This document shows positions 40,987 to 50,205 of a stretch of DNA of 64,000 bases, one piece after another (position 1 is the stretch's first letter; every line of letters starts with the position of its first letter). Made by a program: the position numbers and the translations under genes. The notes under the pieces were generated by a model. The model was not told where the DNA came from and did not search any database. It saw only the letters and a program-made list of their open reading frames with translations. The DNA is taken from the NCBI GenBank assembly GCA_963725655.1, contig CAVRYY010000001.1, forward strand, positions 682,001 through 746,000, given 5' to 3'. This DNA comes from CAVRXT01 sp963725655. Lineage in GTDB: Bacteria > Acidobacteriota > Terriglobia > Acidiferrales > UBA7541.

Positions 40987-41265
40987 CTAAACCAGCATCA
41001 ATGTGATGCCCAGGGCGATCAGCAACGGCCCGAGAAAAAAAAGCAGCCCGGCACCGAGCAGCAAGCGAAAAGTACCTTCGCGGCGGGCGGCGGGCGACTC
41101 GTGGGCGAGCAGCTCGGCACGGCTTTGCGGCGCTTCGCGCAGTTGGGTACGAAACATGCGGAAGAAGGCGGCGATCCAGTACGCGACATCGCGGCGCGAT
41201 TGCCACAGCAGATGAACGCCGGCGCAAACGACCAGCAGTCCGATCATTCCCAGCAAGCGAGGCAC
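40987..41265 (-). CDS. Small two-helix membrane protein
   Basis: 92 aa with transmembrane helices at about residues 4-22 and 68-90 and a charged loop between them ('AQLREAPQSRAELLAHESPAARREG'-like, rich in Arg and Glu). I do not recognise the family. Its start follows the CDP-alcohol phosphotransferase stop after 3 bp, so the two are translated from one message. A helper or lipid-linked subunit of that enzyme is possible but unproven. Confidence 0.7.
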   Translation of the reverse strand: MPRLLGMIGLLVVCAGVHLLWQSRRDVAYWIAAFFRMFRTQLREAPQSRAELLAHESPAARREGTFRLLLGAGLLFFLGPLLIALGITLMLV

Positions 41266-41268
41266 GTT

Positions 41269-41955
41269 CTAAGCTCCTCGGCCCGCGGTGCGGGTCAAAA
41301 CGTGTGCTTCCGGCATCTGGCTCGCGGCCGGCAGGGCAGCGGAGAGCGCGTCGGGTGATTGCGCGTCGGTGGGCAGGACCGCACCGGTGCGCTTCCAAGT
41401 ATAAATGATGCGGTGCACCACGGTGATGTTCGGGCCGATCGCCAGAATCCAGAGCGCCAGTTCCATGCGGTTCGAAAGAGCGCCGAGGATCATCAGTGCG
41501 ATGCGCTCTGGGCGTTCCCAGAAACCCACGTCGCACTTGCCGATTAGCGATTCCGCGCGGGCCTTGGAATAGCTCACCATTACCGAGCCGGCCATGGCCG
41601 CTCCAACCACTACCGCGTAAACGAAGCGATTCACCTGCGCGTAATAAACCAGCAGGCCCAGAAACAAGATCAGATCCGAATAGCGGTCCAGGATCGAATG
41701 CAGGAAGCCGCCGAAAACACTGACGCGACCCTGGCGGCGCGCCACCGGCCCATCGAGCATGTCGCACAGCGCCGCGCAGATCATCAGCCCGCCACCGGCG
41801 GCAAACCGGCCAGCAGCAAAAAGCATTCCTGCCCATAGATTAAGGATCAGGCTCAACCAAGTGATCAGGTTGGGGGGAATGCCGGTAGCGGCCAGGCCCG
41901 CAGCCATGCCGCCGAGCACCCAGTTACCGGAACGTCCGATGGTTTCCTTCAGCAT
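41269..41955 (-). CDS. CDP-alcohol phosphotransferase with Asp-to-His change in the signature
   Basis: 228-aa membrane enzyme of the PgsA/PIS type, which transfers a phosphatidyl or similar group from a CDP-diacyl compound to an alcohol. The signature normally reads D-x2-D-G-x2-A-R-x8-G-x3-D-x3-D. Here it is D65, D68-G, A72-R73, G82, then His86 where the third Asp belongs, then D90 (DMLDGPVARRQG... GGFLHSILDRYSD). A single base (CAT for GAT) explains the change. Helices span most of the sequence. The product may be phosphatidylglycerol phosphate, phosphatidylinositol phosphate or an archaetidyl-like lipid; if the His is real, activity may be lost or altered. Confidence 0.86.
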   Translation of the reverse strand: MLKETIGRSGNWVLGGMAAGLAATGIPPNLITWLSLILNLWAGMLFAAGRFAAGGGLMICAALCDMLDGPVARRQGRVSVFGGFLHSILDRYSDLILFLGLLVYYAQVNRFVYAVVVGAAMAGSVMVSYSKARAESLIGKCDVGFWERPERIALMILGALSNRMELALWILAIGPNITVVHRIIYTWKRTGAVLPTDAQSPDALSAALPAASQMPEAHVLTRTAGRGA

Positions 41956-41973
41956 CGAGAGAGAGCGGCTCCG

Positions 41974-42456
41974 CTATGCTTCTTCGTAAATCGTAGACAA
42001 TTTCACAACCGCCAGATCCTTGGTTCCACCCGGAGTAACCACTTTCACTTCGTCGCCAACTTTTTTGCCGAGCAGCGCGCGGCCGATCGGCGAAGTGGTG
42101 GAGATCAAGCCTTTGGTGGCGTCGGCTTCCTCGGTGGTTACCAGCTTATATTCGATTTCCTGGTTCTTGTTGACGTCCATTACCGTTAGGCGCGAACCGT
42201 AGGCGGCGCGGTCCTTCGGCAGGTTATCCAGATTGAGCATAGCCAAGTCAGCCATGCGCTGATGAAGCTGTCCAATGCGCGCGCTAACGTAGGACTGGCG
42301 CTCCTTGGCGTATTTGAATTCCGCATTTTCTTTCAGGTCGCCGTGGGCACGAGCCTTCTTGAGCTCCTTGGGCAGATCGTCGTGCAGCTCGATCTCAAGG
42401 ATGCGAATCTCGTCGGTAAGCTTCTTGCGAATTTTTTCAGTTAGGTCGACGGACAT
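41974..42456 (-). CDS. greA: Transcript cleavage factor GreA
   Basis: 160 aa. N-terminal coiled coil (about residues 1-75) reaches the RNA polymerase secondary channel; the tip has the acidic pair in 'LKENAEFKYAKERQ' (D/E-x-x-E-N-x-E-Y pattern of GreA/GreB) that supports cleavage of backtracked RNA. The C-terminal FKBP-like domain ends in 'KVGDEVKVVTPGG'. Length matches GreA (158 aa in E. coli). It is the first gene upstream of the CDP-alcohol phosphotransferase operon, 18 bp before it, on the same strand. Confidence 0.94.
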   Translation of the reverse strand: MSVDLTEKIRKKLTDEIRILEIELHDDLPKELKKARAHGDLKENAEFKYAKERQSYVSARIGQLHQRMADLAMLNLDNLPKDRAAYGSRLTVMDVNKNQEIEYKLVTTEEADATKGLISTTSPIGRALLGKKVGDEVKVVTPGGTKDLAVVKLSTIYEEA

Positions 42457-42646
42457 TGTGTTTTACCAAACGCATGCCGGAGCACGCACCCGGCTGGGTG
42501 GCAACAACCTCTACTTCAAGGGAATTATAGAGGATGTCAGCGCTTTGCGGCAAACAAAGGATAGGGCGGCCACCGGGGGCCGGCCGGGCGATGGGCCGAG
42601 CCGGCGCGTGACGGGACCTGATAGCCGATCACTTCCCCGGAAACCC

Positions 42647-43492
42647 TTAGCTCGCAACACGATGCGGCACGCGGCGGCGGCCGGAGCCGGCGGGCTTGGC
42701 ACGCCCCGCTTGCCTAGGCTGGGCGTGAGTAGCGGCAAGGCTCTTCTTCAGAGCTTCCATCATGTCGATCACCGGAGCGCGATGCTTCTCGGGAGCGCCG
42801 TGGATAGTCTGCTTGCCCTTTTGCTTGGCTTCGATCAGGGATTTCAGGCGCGCCTGAAATTCGTCGTGATATTTCTCGATGTGGAAGTCTTCCGAGAGCG
42901 TGGCGACCAACTGACTCGCGAGTTTCACTTCTTGCGGATTCAGCTTGATGTTCTCGTTCTTTCCGTAGCCCGGGGCTTCGCGGATTTCATTTTCGTAATA
43001 CATGGTGTGGACGGCCAGACCGTGATCGTAGGGGCGAATAAAAACGGTGTGCTCGCGCTGATACATAGTGACCTTGGCGATGCCCACCCGCCCGGAATCT
43101 TCCAGTGTCTTGAGCAACAGTTGGTAAGCCTTGCGTCCCTGCTCCTCCGCCACCATGAAAAAAGAGGAATCAAAAAACAGCGGATCGATCTGCGTCTTTT
43201 CCACGAAGCTGAGGATTTCCATGTTGCGCGCCGATTCGGGTTCGATCGCTTTCACCTCCGCGGGATCGAGCAGGATGTACTTTCCGTCGTCGTCTTCGTA
43301 GCCCTTCACCACTTCGGAGCGCTCCACGATGCGGTTGCAGGTGGGGCAGAAAAGCGGCTGCTTCAGGCGGGTTTTGCATACGTTGTGCACCTGATGCAGG
43401 CGGATGGTGGAGGAGCGCGCCGCGGCGTACAGACGAATGGGAATCGAAACCAGTCCGAAAGAGATGAATCCTTTCCACGCGGATGAGGCCAT
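42647..43492 (-). CDS. ku: Ku homodimer, NHEJ end-binding protein
   Basis: Binds DNA double-strand ends and recruits LigD. The 281-aa protein has the bacterial Ku pattern: opening 'SAWKGFISFGLVSIPIRLYAAA', 'HNVCKTRLKQPLFCPTCNRIV', 'VKGYEDDDGKYILLDPAEVKAIEPES' and 'REHTVFIRPYDHGL'. A basic C-terminal tail ('KPAGSGRRRVPHRVAS' and nearby KKS/Arg) may contact DNA. It is divergent from ligD across a 150-bp gap, the usual arrangement for a two-gene bacterial NHEJ module. Confidence 0.96.
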   Translation of the reverse strand: MASSAWKGFISFGLVSIPIRLYAAARSSTIRLHQVHNVCKTRLKQPLFCPTCNRIVERSEVVKGYEDDDGKYILLDPAEVKAIEPESARNMEILSFVEKTQIDPLFFDSSFFMVAEEQGRKAYQLLLKTLEDSGRVGIAKVTMYQREHTVFIRPYDHGLAVHTMYYENEIREAPGYGKNENIKLNPQEVKLASQLVATLSEDFHIEKYHDEFQARLKSLIEAKQKGKQTIHGAPEKHRAPVIDMMEALKKSLAATHAQPRQAGRAKPAGSGRRRVPHRVAS

Positions 43493-43642
43493 CGCGACCC
43501 TCCAGAAAACTGAAAATCGAGATTACAACAATACATCCGGCCGGTGGCGTGTTTTATCGGGGCATAGCTGTAGCGGTGGCGAAGGGATGCTGTAGAAAAT
43601 TCCTTTTGCTAGGAACGGAGCCGGAAGTTTCTATAATGGCGC

Positions 43643-46369
43643 ATGGCTTCGCTGAAGGAATACCAGGAAAAACGGAAATTTTCCGACACTCCCGAGCCGC
43701 GCGGAAAAGTGAAAGCGAGCAAGGGAAACCGGTTCGTGGTGCAGGAGCATCACGCGCGCCGGCTGCACTACGATTTCCGTCTGGAAATTGACGGCGTGCT
43801 GAAATCCTGGGCGGTTCCCAAAGGCCCTTCCCTCAATCCATCCGACAAACGTCTGGCGATTCAAACCGAAGACCATCCGCTGGAGTACGGGAAATTCCAC
43901 GGCGAAATTCCCGCTGGGCACTATGGAGCGGGGCAGGTTTCTATCTGGGATAACGGCACCTATGAAATGGAAGGGAATCTGAACGCGAGCGAGCAATTGG
44001 CGCGCGGCGAGCTAAAATTGTTCTTGCACGGGCGAAAGCTGGCGGGGAGTTTCGTGCTGGTGAAAATCCGCGGAAAGGAAGGAAAGGAATGGCTGCTGAT
44101 CAAACATACCGACGCGGCTGCCGATCCCCAGTGGACGATCGAGAATGCTGGAGACGTTGCCCCTCTTGCGCGCCCAAACGCAGCGAAGTCGGATTCCTCT
44201 AAACTGGCGCCGGGGCAAGCGCCGGGAGCTGCGAAAGCGCACACTGCGAAGACCAAGATCAAGTTGCCGGTTGCCGCGCGCAAGGGGCCAATGCCTTCCA
44301 AGATTCAACCCGCGCTCGCTTCCATTGCGGATGAACCATTTTCCAGTCCCGATTGGATTTTCGAAATTAAGTGGGACGGAGTACGGACGCTGGCGAACGT
44401 CTCGGACAACAAAGTGCATCTGTGGGCGCGTTCGGGCCGTGAGATCAGCCGCGAATACCCGGAGCTTTTAATTCTCGCAGGCGCGCTGAACGCCCACGAG
44501 GCGTGGATCGACGGCGAGATTGTCGCGCTGGACGCGGAAGGGCGCAGCGATTTCCAACAACTGCAGGCTCGCATGGGCCAGCAAAAGCCCAGCGCGCAAT
44601 TGATCGAGCAGGTTCCGGTCTACTACTACGTGTTCGATTTGCTCTATCTGGATGGGCACGACCTACGCAGCCTGCCGCTGATCGAGAGAAAAAAGCTGCT
44701 GCGAGCGATCCTGCAGGACGATCCGCGCGTTCGCTATTCCGATCACGTGGTGGAGAAGGGGAAAGAGCTTTACGAACTCGCGGCGAGCCGCGGTCTGGAA
44801 GGAATTCTCGCCAAGAAAAGCGCGAGCGTGTATCCGGAAAAACGGAGTTCGGCATGGCTGAAAATCAAGTTGTATCAGGATCTCGACGCGGTGATCGGCG
44901 GGTGGACCGATCCGCGCGGCTCGCGGGAACATTTCGGCGCTTTGCAGGTTGGGCTCTACGATGGTGAGCGGCTGGCATTCATCGGTGGAGTGGGCAGCGG
45001 CTTCGGCGGCGAGGTGCAGAAGCGTGTGTGGGATGCGCTGCAGCAGCGCAAGACGCCGAAATCGCCTTTCGCGACGCCGCCCGATACGCGCGAAGACGCC
45101 CATTGGGTAAAGCCGGAACTTGTGGCCCGGGTGAAATTTGGCGGATGGACCGACGGGCGGCATTTGCGGCAGCCCACGTTTCTGGGTTTGCAAGAGGATC
45201 GCGACGCGAAGAACTGTACGTTCGAAGAGCAGGCGCAGGAACTCCCTAGAGCGGGAGAAGACTCGGAGCCGGTCGCCCGCGCGAAACGCGCGACGAAAGC
45301 ACGATGGCAGGCGCTGCGCGGTCCGAAAAAACAATCGCGCGCACCAGCTTCGCCCGCACCGGCGGCACGTGCCGTTGCGGTTGCGCCGCCAGCCTCGGCC
45401 GCGGATCTCACCAAGGATGCCGACATCGAGCGCGAATTGTCTGGCGGCTCGCGAGACTCGGTCTTCATCGATGTCGACGGCCAGCGGCTGCGGTTTACCA
45501 ACCTGAACAAGATTTATTTCCCGGGCGACAGCCTGACCAAGAGGAATCTGATCGCGCACTACTGGCGCGTGGCGCCGCTCATCTTGCCGTTTTTGAGGGA
45601 TCGGCCGCTGGTGCTGCGCCGCTATCCCAATGGAATTGACGGCAAACCGTTTTTTCAGAAAGATGCCGGACCGGGCACGCCGGAGTGGGTGAAGACGGTG
45701 GCGATCGATTCAGAGGATCGAGGCTCTGCCATCAACTATATCGTGGCCAACGATCGGGCAAGTCTGCTGTACCTGGCGAATCTTGGGTGCATCGATGAGA
45801 ATCCGTGGTCGAGCCGTTACACCGATATGGATCACCCCGATTACGTTTTCATCGATCTCGATCCGACCGAGGGCGCGTCGTTCACCACGGTGATCAAGGT
45901 CGCGAAAATTGTGTTGTCGCTATTCGAGAAAGTGGGGATGAAAGTGTACGCGAAAACCTCGGGCGGACGGGGAATTCACATTTTCCTGCCGCTGGAGCCG
46001 CGATACACCTACGAGCAGGCTCGGATTTTTGTGGAAGCGATCGCATCGCTGGTGTCACAGAAATATCCGGGGCTGCTCACTGCCGAGCGGAGCGTGCGCA
46101 AGCGCGTTAAAGGCACGATCCATATCGATTCGCATCAGAATTCGCGCGGGCAATCGCTGGCGTCGGTGTACTCGGTTCGCGCGTATCCCCATGGGCCGGT
46201 GTCGACGCCGGTGCGAATGAAAGAGCTCAGTGACAAATTACAGCCCGATCATTGGAATTTGAAGAATATCCAGGCGCGGCTCGATCAAGTAGGGGATTTG
46301 TGGGCGGATTTTTGGGAGAACCGGCAAAGGCTTGAGGCGCTGGTGCAGCACGGGAAAATTGAGTTGTGA
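43643..46369 (+). CDS. ligD: Multidomain NHEJ DNA ligase LigD (PE-ligase-polymerase)
   Basis: Repairs double-strand breaks with Ku. In 908 aa the domain order is 3'-phosphoesterase first (about 10-160, 'FVVQEHHARRLHYDFRLE'), ATP-dependent ligase next (about 215-520, adenylation Lys243 in EIKWDGVR), and primase/polymerase last (about 600-900; 'VFIDLDPTEGASF' holds the metal Asp pair). A linker rich in Ala, Lys and Pro joins ligase and polymerase (about 550-600). Pseudomonas uses PE-ligase-polymerase and Mycobacterium polymerase-PE-ligase; this one follows the former. No obvious damage. Confidence 0.96.
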   Translation: MASLKEYQEKRKFSDTPEPRGKVKASKGNRFVVQEHHARRLHYDFRLEIDGVLKSWAVPKGPSLNPSDKRLAIQTEDHPLEYGKFHGEIPAGHYGAGQVSIWDNGTYEMEGNLNASEQLARGELKLFLHGRKLAGSFVLVKIRGKEGKEWLLIKHTDAAADPQWTIENAGDVAPLARPNAAKSDSSKLAPGQAPGAAKAHTAKTKIKLPVAARKGPMPSKIQPALASIADEPFSSPDWIFEIKWDGVRTLANVSDNKVHLWARSGREISREYPELLILAGALNAHEAWIDGEIVALDAEGRSDFQQLQARMGQQKPSAQLIEQVPVYYYVFDLLYLDGHDLRSLPLIERKKLLRAILQDDPRVRYSDHVVEKGKELYELAASRGLEGILAKKSASVYPEKRSSAWLKIKLYQDLDAVIGGWTDPRGSREHFGALQVGLYDGERLAFIGGVGSGFGGEVQKRVWDALQQRKTPKSPFATPPDTREDAHWVKPELVARVKFGGWTDGRHLRQPTFLGLQEDRDAKNCTFEEQAQELPRAGEDSEPVARAKRATKARWQALRGPKKQSRAPASPAPAARAVAVAPPASAADLTKDADIERELSGGSRDSVFIDVDGQRLRFTNLNKIYFPGDSLTKRNLIAHYWRVAPLILPFLRDRPLVLRRYPNGIDGKPFFQKDAGPGTPEWVKTVAIDSEDRGSAINYIVANDRASLLYLANLGCIDENPWSSRYTDMDHPDYVFIDLDPTEGASFTTVIKVAKIVLSLFEKVGMKVYAKTSGGRGIHIFLPLEPRYTYEQARIFVEAIASLVSQKYPGLLTAERSVRKRVKGTIHIDSHQNSRGQSLASVYSVRAYPHGPVSTPVRMKELSDKLQPDHWNLKNIQARLDQVGDLWADFWENRQRLEALVQHGKIEL

Positions 46370-46626
46370 GCGCAGGCCAGAAAGAAATCGAAGAGAAGTA
46401 AAGGCGGCCCCGAGGCGCTTCCAGTCCGGTCAAACTGCGAAGGCCCGGAAAGGGCTCCCGTGCGCAGTCACTCCCAGTTGCGGGACAGGGCCGCCCAAGC
46501 TTCAATCGCGTTTGAGGTTACGAGTATTTTCTGGAGCTGGGTATCCCTCGAATGCTGTACTTGTGCCCGGGAAAAGCTGAAGGCGTCCGTTTCTCGAAAC
46601 GTTCATCGAACTCTGTTTTCTCCCCG

Positions 46627-48075
46627 CTATTGTTTGGATTTTCGCTTGGCGGATTCTTCATCGGCCAGGGCCGCGAGTGCGGCGAGATGACCGCACATGC
46701 CATGAACTCCGCCGCCGGGCGGCGTTGACGATGAACAGATGTAGAGATTCTTCAGCGGAGTGCGATAGCGGCGCCGGTTGGGGCGGTCGATCATCTGACC
46801 GAGTTCCTGGGCTCCGCCGGTGATGTCGCCGCCGACGAGGTTGGCGTTGTGGTCGCTCATGCGGGACGCCACTACGGTGTGCCGCGCCAGGATGCAATCG
46901 CGAAATCCGGGAGCGAATCGCTCGATCTGGCTCTCGATTCTGCCGGTCATGTCGAAATTCGAACCGTTGGGCACGCGCCCGTAGGCCCAGGCGATGTGCT
47001 TTCCGGCCGGCGCGCGGGATGGATCGAACAACGTAGGCTGGGTGAGCAGGACGAAAGGCTTTTCGGGGCATTCGCCCTGCCAGGCAGCGCGCTCGGCCAC
47101 GGCAATTTCCTCCAGCGTGCCGCCGAGATGAAGCGTGCCGGCGCGAAGGCAAGCTTCGTTCTTCCACGGGATTGGGGAGTGGAGCGCCCAGTCGACTTTG
47201 CAGACTCCCGGGCCGTAGTGGAAGTTTTCCAGGTCGCGGCGATATTGGGGCGGCAGCTCGGCGCCGGCGATTTCCAGCAGCTGGCGCGGGGTGACGTCGC
47301 AGAAAATCATACCAGCCCGGGGTATTTGCTTTAGCGATTCGACTCGCATCCCCGGGAATATTTCGCCGCCGAGCAAGCGCAAGTACGAAGCCAGCGCCGC
47401 GGCAATATTTTTCGAGCCGCCGCGCGCGAATGGCCAGCCTACAGCATGAAGGGCAATTCCCAAGACCAACGCGAACGCGCCGCTGGGGACGCGATTGAGC
47501 GGCAGGACCGAATGCGCGGCCAGACCGGCAAAAAAAGCGCGGGCGCGCGCGCCACGGAAATGATGGGCGGCGATTTTTTCCGCCGGCTGCGTGGCCAACC
47601 AGGCGAAGCGAGCGCCGGCGATGGGATGCCGCGCCAAGGAAAGCGGGCCGGTCAAAACGGATTCGAGCTGGGGCCATGCGGCGACGAGAGGCATCATCAA
47701 ATCGCGATAGTTATCCTCGTCCTCGCCGAGCGAGACCGAGGTTAAGCCGACGGAGCGCTCTCCGATGGCGACGCTGCCGTCGTCGAGCGGATGAGCCACC
47801 GGCGCAGCGGGATGAATCCATTCCAGGCCGTGATCCGCCAGAGGCAAATCGCGGAAAAAGGGAGAGGCGACGGCCATGGGGTGGGCAGCGGAGCAAACGT
47901 CGTGAAGAAATCCGGGCAGGGTGAGCTCGGCAGAGCGAGTGCCACCGCCGATTTCGTCTTCGGCTTCGAGCACCACCACGGAACGGCCGGTGCGGGCGAT
48001 GGTGATCGCTGCGGCAAGACCGTTCGGTCCCGAACCAACTACTACCGCGTCGTATTCGGGTCGAGTCGACGGCAT
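46627..48075 (-). CDS. NAD(P)/FAD-dependent desaturase-like oxidoreductase (CrtI/phytoene desaturase family)
   Basis: 482 aa from ATG 48075 (MPSTRPEYDAVVVGSGPNG), which puts the FAD dinucleotide fold (VVVGSGPNGLAAAI) at the N-terminus; the longer frame from 48126 adds residues without homology. The C-terminal 'SSSTPPGGGVHGMCGHLAA' is the second FAD contact typical of CrtI-like proteins. The usual substrates are carotenoids or retinoid-like polyenes, but many members act on unknown compounds. It is not next to crtB or other carotenoid genes, so the substrate is open. Confidence 0.87.
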   Translation of the reverse strand: MPSTRPEYDAVVVGSGPNGLAAAITIARTGRSVVVLEAEDEIGGGTRSAELTLPGFLHDVCSAAHPMAVASPFFRDLPLADHGLEWIHPAAPVAHPLDDGSVAIGERSVGLTSVSLGEDEDNYRDLMMPLVAAWPQLESVLTGPLSLARHPIAGARFAWLATQPAEKIAAHHFRGARARAFFAGLAAHSVLPLNRVPSGAFALVLGIALHAVGWPFARGGSKNIAAALASYLRLLGGEIFPGMRVESLKQIPRAGMIFCDVTPRQLLEIAGAELPPQYRRDLENFHYGPGVCKVDWALHSPIPWKNEACLRAGTLHLGGTLEEIAVAERAAWQGECPEKPFVLLTQPTLFDPSRAPAGKHIAWAYGRVPNGSNFDMTGRIESQIERFAPGFRDCILARHTVVASRMSDHNANLVGGDITGGAQELGQMIDRPNRRRYRTPLKNLYICSSSTPPGGGVHGMCGHLAALAALADEESAKRKSKQ

Positions 48076-48235
48076 GTCACTAGTAGAGATACCCCGGTGA
48101 GGGGGAAAGGTCCATCGGGAACGCAACTAGATTCAGATTTGCACGCGCTGTGCGGCGGAAGTCAGTGCCAGCACGAAAACCGCGATACGTGAATGGCGCG
48201 GTGCGCCTCCGTGAACAATCAATTCTCGATCGGAG

Positions 48236-50053
48236 CTATTGATTGCTGGCCATGGCGCGGGAAGTGAGGCGATCGACCTTTGGCCGTAGGTCTTGTGGCT
48301 GAAATATGGACGGCGAACAGGTGCGATCGGCGCAGACGAATGCCGCTGGGCGCGAGAGTTCGGGATAGTGGACGTCGGGATTCGGGAGGCGGCCTTCGCG
48401 CGCGTCCCACCATTCGAGGCGCTTGTAACTTGCGGGATAGCGGAGCGCGGCTTGAAAGAGCGCTATCGCGGCGGGATCGTCTTTGTGGCCGATGATGGTG
48501 AGATGCAGTGGAAGGGAAGTGAGTTCGCGCTGCGCGAGCAATATGCTGGACGCAGGCAGGCGATTCGCGACGGAGTCCGCGGCCAGATAGCGCATCGCGT
48601 TTTCAGCCATGCCGCGGTCAGCGGCGTCGCCGGTATAGTGCGCGAGCAAGTTGGCGAAGCGAAGAACCATCACATTCTCATCGCGCTGCGGGTGCGGCGT
48701 GTAGGAGCGATCGGTGGGGGTGCGAGAAGTGATGTACCCCGCGCCCGCGGGATCGCGGAAATTCTGCTGGATGAATTTGGCGGACGACTCGGCGCGCGCC
48801 AGCCAAATGCGATCGCCGGTGACGGAGTAAAGCGCGAGAAACGCGCGAGCCATCGCGGCGTTGTCGCCGAGGAAGGGTCCAGCGACGTCGTGCGCATCGT
48901 GGCGGAACCCGCCGTTGGGAAGAGCGCGATTGTGAAGCACCCACTGCGCGGATCGCGTGGCGGCGTCCAGATATTGGCGGTCGCCGGTTGCGGAATACAA
49001 AGTGGCCAGCGCGGCAACCATCCATCCGTTTTCCCGAGCGTATTCGTGGCGATCGATTCGCGGCACGCCAAGCTTGCGGCGGGCGGCATCGTCCAGCGCG
49101 AAATAGTCGGCGCTGTGTTTTCCTGCGACGAGATCGGCGTCCTGACTGGTGTAAAACGCGCCTTCGGGACTGGTGAGGAACGTTTTGACGTATCGCACGA
49201 TCTCGCTAGCCGCGTGCGGATACTCAGGGTCGCCCCACTGCGCGTAGCCGAGTGCGTAGATTCGTAAATTTTCCGCCTGCATCTGCATGATTTTTTCGAA
49301 ATGCGGCGCGTTCCAATCGCCGTCGGTGGAATATTGATAGACCCCGCCCCAAGCGGGATCAAGCAGCCGAAGCTGGGCGTGCAGAGTCTGCCGGGCCATC
49401 TGCTCGGCGTTCTTGTCGCCGCCCTGCGCCAAGTCGATGGAATATTCCACCGAATCCCAGTCCAAATACTTTTGGTTGAAGCCCCAGCTGCCGTGGGCTC
49501 GATCGTAGCCAGCGAGGTAAGATTTCTGGAGTCGTGTTTGCTGCTCGGGAGTGATGGAGGCTGTCGACCCATAAATGATTGGCGATTCGCGCTCAACCGA
49601 CGGGCCGGGCGAAGGATCATCAATGATGGCCTGGAGCATGGACGACATTTCCGCAGGCTGCAGATATCCCTGGCGTTTCACGATCTCCGATCCGTCCGCC
49701 GCAAATACTACGGTGGCAGGCCAGCCGTAGTCTTCATAGCGATTGGAAAGATCGGGGCGGGAATCCTGGTCCACGCGCACCAGCACGTAGCGCGATTGCA
49801 GCAGGCGAATCACCTGGTGATCTTTGTAGGTGGTCTCGTTCATCACGTGGCACCAGTGGCACCACACCGCTTCCAGGTCCAGCAGCACAAAGCGATGCTC
49901 TTGACGCGCCTGTTCGAAGGCCGCTTGAGACCACGGCTGCCAATGAAGCGGCGATACCTGCGCAGACGATCGGGCCGGCGCTTGGGCCGGCGAGGCTTGC
50001 GCGACAAGCAGCAACGCCAGAACCAGGATTGCAGGCCGAAGAGCGGTTCTCAC
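48236..50053 (-). CDS. Secreted thioredoxin-fold DUF255 protein (YyaL-like)
   Basis: 605 aa with a signal peptide (about residues 1-24, cleavage after QA-SPA). The thioredoxin-like domain has the CxxC-type motif 'WCHWCHVMNETTYKD' (about 65-80), as in DUF255/spermatogenesis-associated-20-like proteins. The C-terminal half is an (alpha/alpha)6-type region ('AYGYAQWG', 'NGGFRHDAHDVAGPFLGDNAA') as in YyaL. The GTG start (50053) has AGGAGG 6 nt upstream. Export plus a thioredoxin fold suggests a redox or glycan-related role; no function is established. Confidence 0.88.
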   Translation of the reverse strand: MRTALRPAILVLALLLVAQASPAQAPARSSAQVSPLHWQPWSQAAFEQARQEHRFVLLDLEAVWCHWCHVMNETTYKDHQVIRLLQSRYVLVRVDQDSRPDLSNRYEDYGWPATVVFAADGSEIVKRQGYLQPAEMSSMLQAIIDDPSPGPSVERESPIIYGSTASITPEQQTRLQKSYLAGYDRAHGSWGFNQKYLDWDSVEYSIDLAQGGDKNAEQMARQTLHAQLRLLDPAWGGVYQYSTDGDWNAPHFEKIMQMQAENLRIYALGYAQWGDPEYPHAASEIVRYVKTFLTSPEGAFYTSQDADLVAGKHSADYFALDDAARRKLGVPRIDRHEYARENGWMVAALATLYSATGDRQYLDAATRSAQWVLHNRALPNGGFRHDAHDVAGPFLGDNAAMARAFLALYSVTGDRIWLARAESSAKFIQQNFRDPAGAGYITSRTPTDRSYTPHPQRDENVMVLRFANLLAHYTGDAADRGMAENAMRYLAADSVANRLPASSILLAQRELTSLPLHLTIIGHKDDPAAIALFQAALRYPASYKRLEWWDAREGRLPNPDVHYPELSRPAAFVCADRTCSPSIFQPQDLRPKVDRLTSRAMASNQ

Positions 50054-50205
50054 GATGTCCTCCTACAACTAGTACGCATTCGGGGCAGGTTCGGATGGGC
50101 CGTTTCGTTATAGGGGCGCTGCGTGGGTATTCACACGGCGGGCACCACTCGCAGATCGCTGCGATTCGGGCTTATACTTGCCGTCGCCTCAAGGGAGGGC
50201 TAGCC

